The notes under the pieces: generated by a model
What the model was told of the DNA's origin: nothing
The model's database searches: none
The model's input: the letters and a program-made list of their open reading frames with translations, nothing else
Program-made: the position numbers and the translations under genes
Shown here: piece after piece, positions 43,773-51,510 of the stretch
Position numbering within the stretch: the stretch's first letter is position 1
Layout of the letters: every line of letters starts with the position of its first letter
Source: Pseudomonas farris
GTDB lineage: Bacteria > Pseudomonadota > Gammaproteobacteria > Pseudomonadales > Pseudomonadaceae
Direction: 5' to 3'
NCBI RefSeq assembly: GCF_019145235.1
Contig: NZ_JAHSTV010000016.1
Location: 57,314 to 121,313, forward strand
DNA length: 64,000 nt

Positions 43773-44177
43773 ATGATGAGTACTGAGAGCAAAACCGAAA
43801 ATAGCCAGAGAGGTATTCTCGCTATTGGGCGCACTTGGCGCTCGACAGAGAAACTTCGACAATTATTTGTACCCAATCTCACACATGTTTATACATTAGA
43901 TTATCCAAACCCGGCAAGTCTGGATATCGAAACGCAAACACTCGATACCGTACTGATCGATATTGAAAGCTCCTCCATACTTAATGACTGCCTGGCGCTG
44001 ATCAAGAAGTTACGTACGAATCCGACAGAACTGTCCATTATCGTTGCAATCAACTATCGCTCTCCGCAAACTAAAATTGAATGCTACCTGGCCGGAGCCG
44101 ATCACTGCATCAATGTACCTAACGATCAGGATGAAAAAGCCAGGTTACTCTCAGAGTTGCTCGAAACCCCTGAATGA
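43773..44177 (+). CDS. Receiver-domain half of a split response regulator
   Basis: A 134-residue CheY-like receiver with degenerate residues. VLIDIESS places an aspartate at the phosphoacceptor position, but the switch threonine and conserved lysine are not evident (VAINYRSP; ADHCINVPND). It ends at TGA 44175-44177. The same frame continues without another stop to the DNA-binding half at 44193, so the two halves once formed one OmpR-type regulator. Two adjacent start codons (43773, 43776) exist. It is AT-rich compared with the left flank. It may be a pseudogene, or a functional stand-alone receiver. Confidence 0.75.
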   Translation: MMSTESKTENSQRGILAIGRTWRSTEKLRQLFVPNLTHVYTLDYPNPASLDIETQTLDTVLIDIESSSILNDCLALIKKLRTNPTELSIIVAINYRSPQTKIECYLAGADHCINVPNDQDEKARLLSELLETPE

Positions 44178-44192
44178 CAGACCAGTGTCAAG

Positions 44193-44504
44193 TTGACCCT
44201 GGACCAAACATGCCTGCACTTATACAACAATGAATACAAACTGGATCTGGCCTATCAGGAAATGAAAGCCCTGGATGCGCTTATTAACGCAGAAGGCAAT
44301 ATCCTGCACCACGACTGCATGGCCGAATCCATGGGCTTGAATATAAAACTCTACGACTCACGTGTCCTGGAGAAGTCCATAAGCCGGCTTCGAAATAAAA
44401 TCAAAAAACACTTTGGCATTAACATCATTCACAGTGTTCGTGGTTATGGTTATCGACTGCTTCGAGGGGTCGTCTCAGTCAATCAAACAAACTTTCACTC
44501 TTAA
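44193..44504 (+). CDS. DNA-binding half of a split response regulator
   Basis: About 103 residues of an OmpR/PhoB-type winged helix: AYQEMKALDALINAEGNILH, then RVLEKSISRLRNKIKKHFGI and the wing IIHSVRGYGYRLL. It is in the same frame as the receiver half, six codons after its TGA (44175-44177), and lines up with the C-terminal half of the intact regulator at 45310. The first codon used here is TTG 44193, with no ribosome-binding site, so separate expression is doubtful. The next gene starts 12 bases after its stop, with a clear AAAGGACTAGGTA site. Confidence 0.65.
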   Translation: MTLDQTCLHLYNNEYKLDLAYQEMKALDALINAEGNILHHDCMAESMGLNIKLYDSRVLEKSISRLRNKIKKHFGINIIHSVRGYGYRLLRGVVSVNQTNFHS

Positions 44505-44515
44505 AGGACTAGGTA

Positions 44516-45271
44516 ATGGAGCCCAGCAGGCAAGCTATCGTGCACGAAAATTTCGCACTGGTATTCTTCAGGCAATCGATTCTGAAACGAAACGATGAAC
44601 TGTTCGGCAGCGAAATCTATGCCAAGGCGACCAAACAGGAGACACCTCTGAACAAGGGGTATCAACAACTGCATTCCGATCATCCACTGGCGACTTATTA
44701 CGAAGTCCTGACACGGATCCAATTGAATGCCCTCTCACAGATTGAGGCGACGCCTTCCCGTTCCACACCGACGCCAAACAAACTGTTCGTGACCATGAAT
44801 CAATCTGCTTTATTGGATAAAGCGCTTATCAAGGAAATGAATGAGGCTCAAGCGATACTCAAAAAGCATGAGCAACAGCTAATCCCCAGCATTAACAGCA
44901 GCTCGTTCCTGTCGTTCAACCTGAAAGAAAAAAGAACTATTATCAATCACATTCACCTATTAAAAGATAATGGGATCGAGATCGCTTTCGATGGCTATGA
45001 TTTAAGCGACGACAGCACCGAAAAACTGATCAGCCTAGCCCTCTTCGATTACATAAAAGTGGACCTGACCAAATCCAATTTCGACATCATGGTCGAAAAC
45101 AGCCAGGATTTTTTCAACAGGTCTTACGACTGCCTGAGCGGCATGATCCATGACAGCAAGATCAAATTCGTGGCGGACCGCGTGGAGCACAAAGCACTAC
45201 ACACACTGGCTCGCAGCATGCCCTTCGACTTTTTCCAGGGGAGGTACTACTCACCCACCGAGCTTATTTAA
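44516..45271 (+). CDS. Degenerate EAL-domain protein
   Basis: A 251-residue protein that spans an entire EAL fold. It keeps the glutamate region (LFGSEIYAK), FVTMNQSALLD, DYIKVDLTKS and the closing FFQGRYYSPTELI. However, the DDFG metal segment has become AFDGYDLSDDS, and the QGY-type residues are altered. Cyclic-di-GMP hydrolysis is therefore unlikely, and a binding or protein-protein role is more plausible. It lies between a split and an intact response regulator, a neighbourhood that suggests one signalling module. ATG 44516 follows AAAGGACTAGGTA. GC is low. Confidence 0.82.
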   Translation: MEPSRQAIVHENFALVFFRQSILKRNDELFGSEIYAKATKQETPLNKGYQQLHSDHPLATYYEVLTRIQLNALSQIEATPSRSTPTPNKLFVTMNQSALLDKALIKEMNEAQAILKKHEQQLIPSINSSSFLSFNLKEKRTIINHIHLLKDNGIEIAFDGYDLSDDSTEKLISLALFDYIKVDLTKSNFDIMVENSQDFFNRSYDCLSGMIHDSKIKFVADRVEHKALHTLARSMPFDFFQGRYYSPTELI

Positions 45272-45309
45272 GTTTTGAAAACTTCACCAGACTAGGAAGA
45301 AACCTTATT

Positions 45310-45978
45310 GTGAATACGCCGAATAACAGCTTTCTGATTTTCACCCGAGACCAACTGGCACGACAAGCAATAGAATCGCTTCTCGCACAACGCCTGTATT
45401 TATCTTTTGAAATCGAGTCAGGTAAACTCAGCAGCGAACGCATCCGAAAGAGTCGATTCACGCACATCCTGCTCGACCAGGCGGACATATCGCTGAGCGA
45501 TGTCAGTTTCATTCGTAAAAATCAAAAAGATGCGGAAATCATCCTCATAACGCCCAACTCTGAACCTTCGGAACTCCATCACTTTTCGCACTTCGGTGTT
45601 GATGGCTTTCTCAAGAAACCGGTGGCCGACGAAGAGTTCATCTCGGCAGTCAGTCGGGTTAAAGAGTCCCAGGGCAACCCTGATATCTGGTGGTTCAATG
45701 CTGACGATCGAACATTGGTCAAAGAAGATATCACTATCCCATTGACCGGTACCGAATCGCTAATGCTCACCCAACTGGTCCTCAGCGATCGACGGGTACT
45801 CAGCAAAAACGATCTTATTCTACGCATCGACAAAGACCCGGAACAATATAGCGGTCTTGAAATGTGCCTGAGCCGATTGCAGAAAAAGTTCAAGACGGCA
45901 GCCAATGGAGAACGGCTGGTCCGCTCGGTTAGAAACCGTGGCTACTGCCTGGCACAAAGGATAAGAGTCGCTTACTGA
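45310..45978 (+). CDS. OmpR-type response regulator
   Basis: A 222-residue regulator, paralogue of the split pair at 43773-44504. The receiver keeps an aspartate (THILLDQADIS), a threonine (ILITPNSE) and a lysine-proline (FLKKPVADEEF), and the winged helix has RRVLSKNDLILRIDKDPEQY and the wing RLVRSVRNRGYCLAQR. No histidine kinase is nearby. The GTG 45310 start follows AGGAAG. It is the last gene before the 489-base leader of the priming transferase, so it is a candidate regulator of that polymer locus. Confidence 0.85.
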   Translation: MNTPNNSFLIFTRDQLARQAIESLLAQRLYLSFEIESGKLSSERIRKSRFTHILLDQADISLSDVSFIRKNQKDAEIILITPNSEPSELHHFSHFGVDGFLKKPVADEEFISAVSRVKESQGNPDIWWFNADDRTLVKEDITIPLTGTESLMLTQLVLSDRRVLSKNDLILRIDKDPEQYSGLEMCLSRLQKKFKTAANGERLVRSVRNRGYCLAQRIRVAY

Positions 45979-46467
45979 GCGAGAATTCGCAAAAATAATA
46001 ACAATAAACGCGATTCTCCACTCCACTTGATACACACACCCACCACCTGCCTCCTTGCACTGCATATCCTGACTGTCGCCATAAACTCTCCCATGGCGCC
46101 CACTTCGTTTCACCCCTCACCTACCCGACAAACGTTTATCGAATCCTGCAATTATATAGACGATTGAGCGATACCCTCCTAACAAAAGAGCACGACCTTT
46201 TATAACAACCCCTCTGAAAGAGTGGCCGTTATAATTCGTCAGACACACATGGAGATTTAAGTACTAGTATAAAAACCTGGCACTGAGACAACCGTATCAG
46301 CTGACTTGAAAACAACGCCAGGATGGCCAGCCATAAGCCCGCGTTATTCCCTTCTAATAATAAAAATAACTTCTGACTGAACCGCGTTCGCTCAGCCTTT
46401 GTGCGTGGCTGCCATTTATTAACCGTCGACTGATACACAACGTGGCGCATGCCCGAGGGACACCGCG
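45979..46467. promoter_or_regulatory. Long leader upstream of the WcaJ-like gene
   Basis: A 489-base AT-rich gap with no gene on either strand. It must contain the promoter of the priming-transferase gene. GAGGGACACCGCG precedes its ATG. A CCTGGC...GCCAGG arm pair (about 46276-46323) is present with a long loop. No sigma factor consensus could be assigned. Confidence 0.45.
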
Positions 46468-47862
46468 ATGGTACATAATCGTATTAATCGAAATAGCATA
46501 TCCAAAGGACTGACTTTCTGGGGGCAATGGATAATTGCCATCATTTCGGTCAACGCGCTGTTATTTGCTCTTGCGCTCTATCAGACAGGAGAAATAGAGG
46601 CCCATTATCGTGTGTTAGCGGTGCTTACTCTCCTGGGTTCGGTCCCCTCCTACTCCCTGCTGCTGGTTTATCACAAGCAGCATGGCTACCTCAGCGGCCT
46701 GGGTCGACTGCTACTGGGGTGGCTGCTGACGCTGACCGGACTGACCAGCATCGGTTTTATCAGCAAAACCAGCGAATTGTTCTCCCGGGAGATCATCCTG
46801 GTATGGGCTATGGCCGGTTATTGCGTACAGGCCTTGCTGTACCTGCCTTTGCACAGCTTTTCCAGGTACTACCATCGGCAATTGCACAGCCAAAACAACA
46901 CCCTGATTATCGGCACCGACCAACTGGCGGTGAATCTGGCGGACAAACTGGCCAAAACCGAGTTTCCACCGCTGGTCGGCCTGATCAGCTCAAAACCCAA
47001 CGAGTTGTCTACCAACGTCAATGCCCACAGAATCGTGGGTCAGTTGCAGGAACTGCGTGAGCTGATCCGGGTGCACGATGTCCGGCGGTTGTACATCGCA
47101 CTGCCCTTGAGCGAAGCCAAACAGGTTGAAGCGCTGTACATCGACCTTCTCGACTCCAATGTCGATGTGGTCTGGGTTCCCGACCTGGGCAGCATGACGC
47201 TGCTCAATCACTCCGTCAGCGAACTGGATGGCCAGCCCGCCATCCACCTCAATGAAAGCCCGTTGACCAGTTACCCGACAGCGGCGCTGAGCAAGACCCT
47301 GCTCGACCGCAGCCTCGCCGCCCTGGCGCTGATCGGCTTCAGTCCGCTGCTTCTGGTGATCGCCGTCGCGGTGAAGATCTCCTCGCCGGGCCCGATTATC
47401 TTCAAACAAGAGCGCCATGGCTGGAACGGCAAGATCATCAAAGTCTGGAAGTTCCGCTCCATGCGCCTGCACGACGACCATCAGGTACGCCAGGCCGGTC
47501 GTGAAGACCCGCGCATTACTTCGGTCGGACGTTTCATACGACGCACCTCCATCGATGAACTGCCGCAGTTCTTCAACGTGCTGCAAGGCCATATGGCGCT
47601 GGTCGGGCCACGGCCTCATGCGATCGCCCATAACGACTACTACACCGGCAAGATTCAGGCTTACATGGCCCGCCATCGAATCAAACCGGGCATCACCGGA
47701 CTCGCCCAGATCAGCGGCTGCCGTGGCGAAACCGAGACCCTCGACAAGATGCAGAAGCGTGTGGAGATCGACCTCAACTACATCAACAATTGGTCGTTGT
47801 GGCTCGACATCAAGATCCTGATCAAGACCCCCTTCACGCTCTTTTCCAAGGACATCTATTAA
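46468..47862 (+). CDS. Polyprenyl-phosphate glucose phosphotransferase (WcaJ-like)
   Basis: A full-length 464-residue priming enzyme. The N-terminal half has about four to five membrane helices. Residues about 130-260 form a CoA-binding-like Rossmann domain (TLIIGTDQLAVNLADKLAKT). The C-terminal half is the sugar transferase domain, with SSPGPIIFKQERHG, KFRSM, DPRIT, SIDELPQFFNVLQG and LVGPRPHA. It differs in size from the short priming enzyme at the window start, so the two polymers have separate initiating enzymes. ATG 46468. The gene is followed by a terminator and separated from the rest of the locus by a scar zone. Confidence 0.92.
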   Translation: MVHNRINRNSISKGLTFWGQWIIAIISVNALLFALALYQTGEIEAHYRVLAVLTLLGSVPSYSLLLVYHKQHGYLSGLGRLLLGWLLTLTGLTSIGFISKTSELFSREIILVWAMAGYCVQALLYLPLHSFSRYYHRQLHSQNNTLIIGTDQLAVNLADKLAKTEFPPLVGLISSKPNELSTNVNAHRIVGQLQELRELIRVHDVRRLYIALPLSEAKQVEALYIDLLDSNVDVVWVPDLGSMTLLNHSVSELDGQPAIHLNESPLTSYPTAALSKTLLDRSLAALALIGFSPLLLVIAVAVKISSPGPIIFKQERHGWNGKIIKVWKFRSMRLHDDHQVRQAGREDPRITSVGRFIRRTSIDELPQFFNVLQGHMALVGPRPHAIAHNDYYTGKIQAYMARHRIKPGITGLAQISGCRGETETLDKMQKRVEIDLNYINNWSLWLDIKILIKTPFTLFSKDIY

Positions 47863-47916
47863 TCCCCGCGACTCACCCCCGCCTATTCTTCACCTTGCGG
47901 CTAACAACGCTGCAGC

Positions 47917-47976
47917 CCGGGCAGTCAGACCTCTGACTGCCCGGAGCCCCTCCATCTCATTTCATTTCTTTTTTTT
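47917..47976 (+). terminator. Intrinsic terminator after the WcaJ-like gene
   Basis: A 12-base-pair GC-rich stem (CCGGGCAGTCAG with CTGACTGCCCGG, loop ACCT) with a pyrimidine-rich tail leading to eight Ts at about 47969-47976. It ends the single-gene + strand transcript. Confidence 0.8.
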
Positions 47977-48107
47977 GCCGCTGCCAAAGGCTGCGTTCGG
48001 ACGAAGCAGTCGTGAATTTTGAGGCCAGTGATACAGGAGATTTTTCAGCGCTACCCGGTGTTTAAGCGATCCATAAACCCCACCTACCGTATGGCCGGGG
48101 TATGAAG

Positions 48108-48368
48108 TCAGGCATCCGAGTCGGATATATGCTCCACTTGAGTTCTTATCCCAAACAACCGGTCGGCGATCTGCCGACCTCGCTCCAGCCCTTCAGCTGT
48201 CAACCAAATCGATTTGTTCTTGTTCACCGGATCGCTGATGAAACCCTGTTCATGCAATCGGTTCATCGTCTCGAAGTCGAACCCTTTCCAAGTATTGCCG
48301 TTATCGAAACTGAAGGCTGCCAACAGGGCAAGCACGGCTTCTTCAATCAGTTTATCGTCGTATTCCAT
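48108..48368 (-). CDS. DUF6429-like small protein
   Basis: An 86-residue acidic protein beginning MEYDDKLIEEAVLALL. The blocks WKGFDFETMNRLHEQGFISD, PVNKNKSIWLTAEGLERGR and QIADRLFG match the DUF6429 pattern as I recall it, a small helical family of unknown function. It is a winged-helix-sized protein, but no DNA-binding motif is obvious. ATG 48368; upstream it faces a half REP sequence (about 48408-48434). It lies in the scar zone between the priming transferase and the rest of the polymer locus. Confidence 0.7.
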   Translation of the reverse strand: MEYDDKLIEEAVLALLAAFSFDNGNTWKGFDFETMNRLHEQGFISDPVNKNKSIWLTAEGLERGRQIADRLFGIRTQVEHISDSDA

Positions 48369-48639
48369 GATTGTTGCTCCGGGTTTATGGCGCGCCTACC
48401 GTGAAAACGCCTTCGCCGGCAAGCCGGCTCCTACGGGGTTCGTGTCGTTCACGGTGTCTGTAGGATCTTCTATTAAAACGCCATAACTTTTAGAGCTCCA
48501 GTATCAACATCCAATTCTGAACTACAGGTTCGACTGTATGACCATCTGAAAGTATCTGAACGAGCTCCATGAAAGACAGAACACCGCTTCCCTTACGATA
48601 AGGGATAGGCAAACGGTTATGTTTATGACTAGTGGGAGC

Positions 48640-48830
48640 TTTTAGGCCGGGAGCGGCAACGCCGCTGGAACTCGAAGCAAAAAAATTGCCCTGGTTCGCG
48701 AGAGTCTTGAACCAGAGCAAAGTGTTTCGGTGGTGGCTTCCGGGCGGTACGATGCGCTCAAGCAGATCCGTGAACTGCAACGGATGCTGGGCAAGAAGAC
48801 GAAGACGATCAAGCGTGACTACGTGGCGCA
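48640..48830 (+). pseudogene. Remnant of an IS3-family (IS2-like) transposase orfA
   Basis: The frame IALVRESLEPEQSVSVVASG followed by ALKQIRELQRMLGKKTKT recalls the N-terminal orfA region of IS2-type elements. The usual connecting segment between SVSVVA and DALKQI is missing, so an internal deletion is inferred. A run of seven As at about 48680 shifts the frame (six As would continue RRWNSKQK into IALVRES). No inverted repeat or intact orfB is seen. It is a dead fragment. Confidence 0.72.
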
Positions 48831-48925
48831 CATGTCACGACTTTTCGCGAGAAGCATATCGCCCCCCCTTCGTCACACAAACCAGATTGACAATGACGCG
48901 ACTATCAACATCCTCAAACGCCAAA

Positions 48926-49690
48926 TTAATCACGCACCGAGGAGGCTGCCTGCTGATACAACAAAAATAAACGTTTAGCATATAAGCCATGCCCGTAATC
49001 ATTCGGATGCCAGCGCACCCCATCAGATGAACCGGCACCATGGGCTAGTGGAAGAGCCGCGATATCGGCTACTGAAGAGTAAGGCACATGCTCTTCAGAG
49101 GAGACCGACGCCATAACTCTATCGACCTCCCCGGACCAGCCACTGTAACGCCCAAGGCCATTCTGACGAGACAAGGACCATGGGCCCACGGCAATGATAC
49201 TCGGACGACTATCGAGTCGACGGAGAGCAGTAATTAACTTTCTGTAATTTTCTTCTAAATTACCAATTCCGCTTCTAATATCTTCGTGCTCACCTAGCTG
49301 AATTACCACAAGATTTGGGCGCGTATTAATTACAGAGTCCAATGCTCGGAGTCGCTGGTCAACTGTGCCACTTCCTCCTGCAGTGTGATAACAAACCACC
49401 GTCGGCTGCTCGCGGGCGCCACTAATTTCTCGGCTTAAAATACTTACATAATCATATTGCCTAGAGGATGCGGCCATACCACTTGTATGACTCCATCCTA
49501 AATTCTTCTTTGTAGTTTCATTGAAGCCATGCAAAGTAATACTGTCACCGACAAACAATATCCGGTAAGCCTTAACATTTTTAGTATCACATTGCGTAAC
49601 AGCATCTAGTTGCGACAACGGTGCAGCCGCCAAGAAAGAGCAACCAAGGGCAAGAACACTCCCTACCAACACTCTCATTATAACTTTCAT
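48926..49690 (-). CDS. Exported SGNH/GDSL-type hydrolase
   Basis: A 254-residue protein with a signal peptide (VLVGSVLALGCSFLAA). Block I is LFVGDSITLHG with serine 50 as nucleophile, and the last block is SSDGVRWHPNDYGH, giving aspartate 223 and histidine 228. The usual GxND block reads LGEHED, so it is atypical. The family includes acyl-esterases and O-acetyltransferase partners. ATG 49690 has AGGTGAAAA upstream. It is the gene immediately downstream of the acyltransferase-3 gene on the same strand, with a terminator hairpin between. GC is low. Confidence 0.82.
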   Translation of the reverse strand: MKVIMRVLVGSVLALGCSFLAAAPLSQLDAVTQCDTKNVKAYRILFVGDSITLHGFNETTKKNLGWSHTSGMAASSRQYDYVSILSREISGAREQPTVVCYHTAGGSGTVDQRLRALDSVINTRPNLVVIQLGEHEDIRSGIGNLEENYRKLITALRRLDSRPSIIAVGPWSLSRQNGLGRYSGWSGEVDRVMASVSSEEHVPYSSVADIAALPLAHGAGSSDGVRWHPNDYGHGLYAKRLFLLYQQAASSVRD

Positions 49691-49739
49691 TTTTCACCTG
49701 CCGGGAGAGCAACTAACCATCCATCTTTCACCTTTAGCA

Positions 49740-49837
49740 TTGCCAACGATTACCTAACGGTAACACCCGTGGTTGCGACCACTGGGGCATTCATATTCAC
49801 CATTATTGCGCTGGGTGGTATCGGTGTGTATGCCTGA
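49740..49837 (+). pseudogene. Possible 3' tail of a lost gene
   Basis: The frame ending at TGA 49837 encodes a hydrophobic C-terminal segment (TVTPVVATTGAFIFTIIALG then GIGVYA) that looks like the last membrane helix of a larger protein. It has no plausible start of its own: the frame begins inside the SGNH gene's upstream region. A strong hairpin follows 18 bases later. I interpret it as a leftover 3' end together with its terminator. Alternatively it is a small membrane peptide. Confidence 0.4.
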
Positions 49838-49855
49838 GGGTCATAGCATGAAGCG

Positions 49856-49886
49856 CCCGCACGGCTTGGATCGCAAGCCGTGCGGG
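49856..49886. terminator. Strong hairpin, probably a bidirectional terminator
   Basis: A 12-base-pair perfect stem (CCCGCACGGCTT with AAGCCGTGCGGG, seven-base loop) between the end of the tail at 49837 and the end of the acyltransferase gene at 49894. Neither side has a long T run, so its efficiency is uncertain. Confidence 0.7.
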
Positions 49887-49893
49887 GAGGAAT

Positions 49894-51009
49894 TTAGGCG
49901 GGTGTTTTTATGGCGGGTGCAGTGTCGGCTGTAGGTTTTGCGAGGCGCTTTTTAATCAGGGCGTTTAGCCGCGAGGTCACAGGCGTCTCTATCAAAGCAT
50001 AGAAAATGCTGCCGGCCACAATGGCGATCAGAGCGCTGATGATTACCGAGATCGAGGGAATGATTAGGCCAATACGCTTTAAGATTTCCGGCGCCGCGGG
50101 CGAAAGCAGCGGGTGAAACAGATAGATGGCATAAGAGGCGGCTCCAAGAAAAACAAGTAATTTTGGTACAGTAACATTACAGGTTTTCTCGATGGACGCG
50201 CATCCGTATACCGTGAAAAGCGAGGCGATTCCGTAGAGTATTGTTCCGCCCCAATCAGTGGAGCGTGGTAGGAACAGATAAGCCAATGACAATATAACTA
50301 AGATAACGGCAATAGACTTAGGCATGTAAATACGCCTCTGAATAAGACGCGCGACCAGCATTCCCCATAGAAAATTAAGGACAATCGGGTCTGCATAGAA
50401 TTGCATCGCCGCTGACCAGTTTTCTGTTTTAAAGAACGAGGCGACGGTCAATAAACCGAACAGCCCGGCGCACCAGCGTATGGCACTCAACTTTAGCAGC
50501 AGGCAAAGGGTAAACACAGCGTAAAAGAACATTTCAAATAGCAGTGTCCAGCCTACGCCCAATAGCGGCTTGACCTCGTTGTCAATATTTACGGAAGGAA
50601 TAAAAAAATATGATTTAAATATATAGCCCCAGTCAATTTCGGCGTGCAGCACAAAGTGCGCGGCTGAGAGTAACACGAGCAGTTTTATGGTGGTGGCAAC
50701 CCAGTACAGCGGAACGATACGGGCAATTCTCCGGGTGGCGAAGTGCTTCCAGCCATTGGCCGTTCCGTGCAGTTTTTCAGAGGCGAGAATCATGACGAAG
50801 CCGCTGATCACAAAGAATAAGGAAACGCCATGGGTTCCGGGTTCGTACCTGAATGCGTCAGGATCTAGTCGTTCTTGCGCATAAAACGCGGAATGGCATA
50901 GGACGACGGCTAGCGCTGCGATAAAACGTAGCACCTGGATTAGATCGTATTTTTCTGATCTTTCCGGTGGGTCGTATGTTTCGCGCAGCATAGTTAATAA
51001 GTTCTTCAT
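49894..51009 (-). CDS. Acyltransferase family 3 membrane protein
   Basis: A protein of about 371 residues with ten or so membrane helices. The acyltransferase-3 signature is present: LIQVLRFIAALAVVLCHSAF (with the catalytic histidine), THGVSLFFVISGFVM and RRIARIVPLYW. Such proteins move acetyl groups across the membrane onto sugars. ATG 51009 (MKNLL) is ten bases after AGGA; ATG 51018 would sit too close. It fits a role in O-acylating the polymer of this locus, with the SGNH protein as a possible partner. GC is below that of the left flank. Confidence 0.9.
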   Translation of the reverse strand: MKNLLTMLRETYDPPERSEKYDLIQVLRFIAALAVVLCHSAFYAQERLDPDAFRYEPGTHGVSLFFVISGFVMILASEKLHGTANGWKHFATRRIARIVPLYWVATTIKLLVLLSAAHFVLHAEIDWGYIFKSYFFIPSVNIDNEVKPLLGVGWTLLFEMFFYAVFTLCLLLKLSAIRWCAGLFGLLTVASFFKTENWSAAMQFYADPIVLNFLWGMLVARLIQRRIYMPKSIAVILVILSLAYLFLPRSTDWGGTILYGIASLFTVYGCASIEKTCNVTVPKLLVFLGAASYAIYLFHPLLSPAAPEILKRIGLIIPSISVIISALIAIVAGSIFYALIETPVTSRLNALIKKRLAKPTADTAPAIKTPA

Positions 51010-51150
51010 GAGGTCCATTTCCTAAAAACTCTGTTGTGATATCGATTTAGCGTCGCAGGCGTATTCGATGCCAGCCGTTGTCGCCAGTGAACGAACCGGT
51101 GTTGCCAACGGTACAACATGCCAGGAGACTGCTTAGTGCTTAAAGCCTTT

Positions 51151-51510
51151 TCAGCGCACCCAGTACCTAGAAATCAATAACCCCATCAACACGCCGACAG
51201 TATTTGCCAGCATGTCGTAGGGCGAGGCCGTGCGCAGCGGCATCAAACCTTGCGCGGCCTCGATGAGTACACCGGTGAGCAAACACCCCACGGCGATCCA
51301 GCGAAATTTCACATTGGGAAAGGCCAGGCGGCAGCTGCACGCAAATACCAGAAAGCCGATCCAGTGATGGAGCTTGTCCTCTTCGACGAACAGCTCCGGG
51401 ATCGGCTGAGAGCGCAAACCCGCGAACAGCAGAATCACGGTCACCGAGGCAAAGACCAGGCCCCGGAACCAGAACGGCAACTCGACCAAGCCTTTGAGCC
51501 ACGTGATCAT
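51151..51510 (-). CDS. VanZ-family membrane protein
   Basis: A 119-residue protein with about four hydrophobic segments. It has the VanZ core: EEDKLHHWIGFLVFACSCRL, TGVLIEAAQGLMPLRTASPY and DMLANTVGVLMGLLI. VanZ-like proteins influence sensitivity to lipoglycopeptides and occur often in cell-envelope clusters. Its ATG overlaps the stop of YjbH by four bases (ATGA), so it is the last gene of the export operon. No enzymatic role is known. Confidence 0.88.
   Translation of the reverse strand: MITWLKGLVELPFWFRGLVFASVTVILLFAGLRSQPIPELFVEEDKLHHWIGFLVFACSCRLAFPNVKFRWIAVGCLLTGVLIEAAQGLMPLRTASPYDMLANTVGVLMGLLISRYWVR

Noticed and set aside
44175..44177. Selenocysteine read-through of the TGA in the split regulator
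   Set aside because: The TGA lies in a linker with no conserved cysteine in the paralogue, and no SECIS-like hairpin is seen directly after it.
48490..48831. A 113-codon minus-strand frame
   Set aside because: It crosses the IS remnant on the other strand. Its C-terminal end looks protein-like (PIPYRKGSGVLSFMELVQ), but I cannot relate it to a family, so it is at most a degraded fragment.
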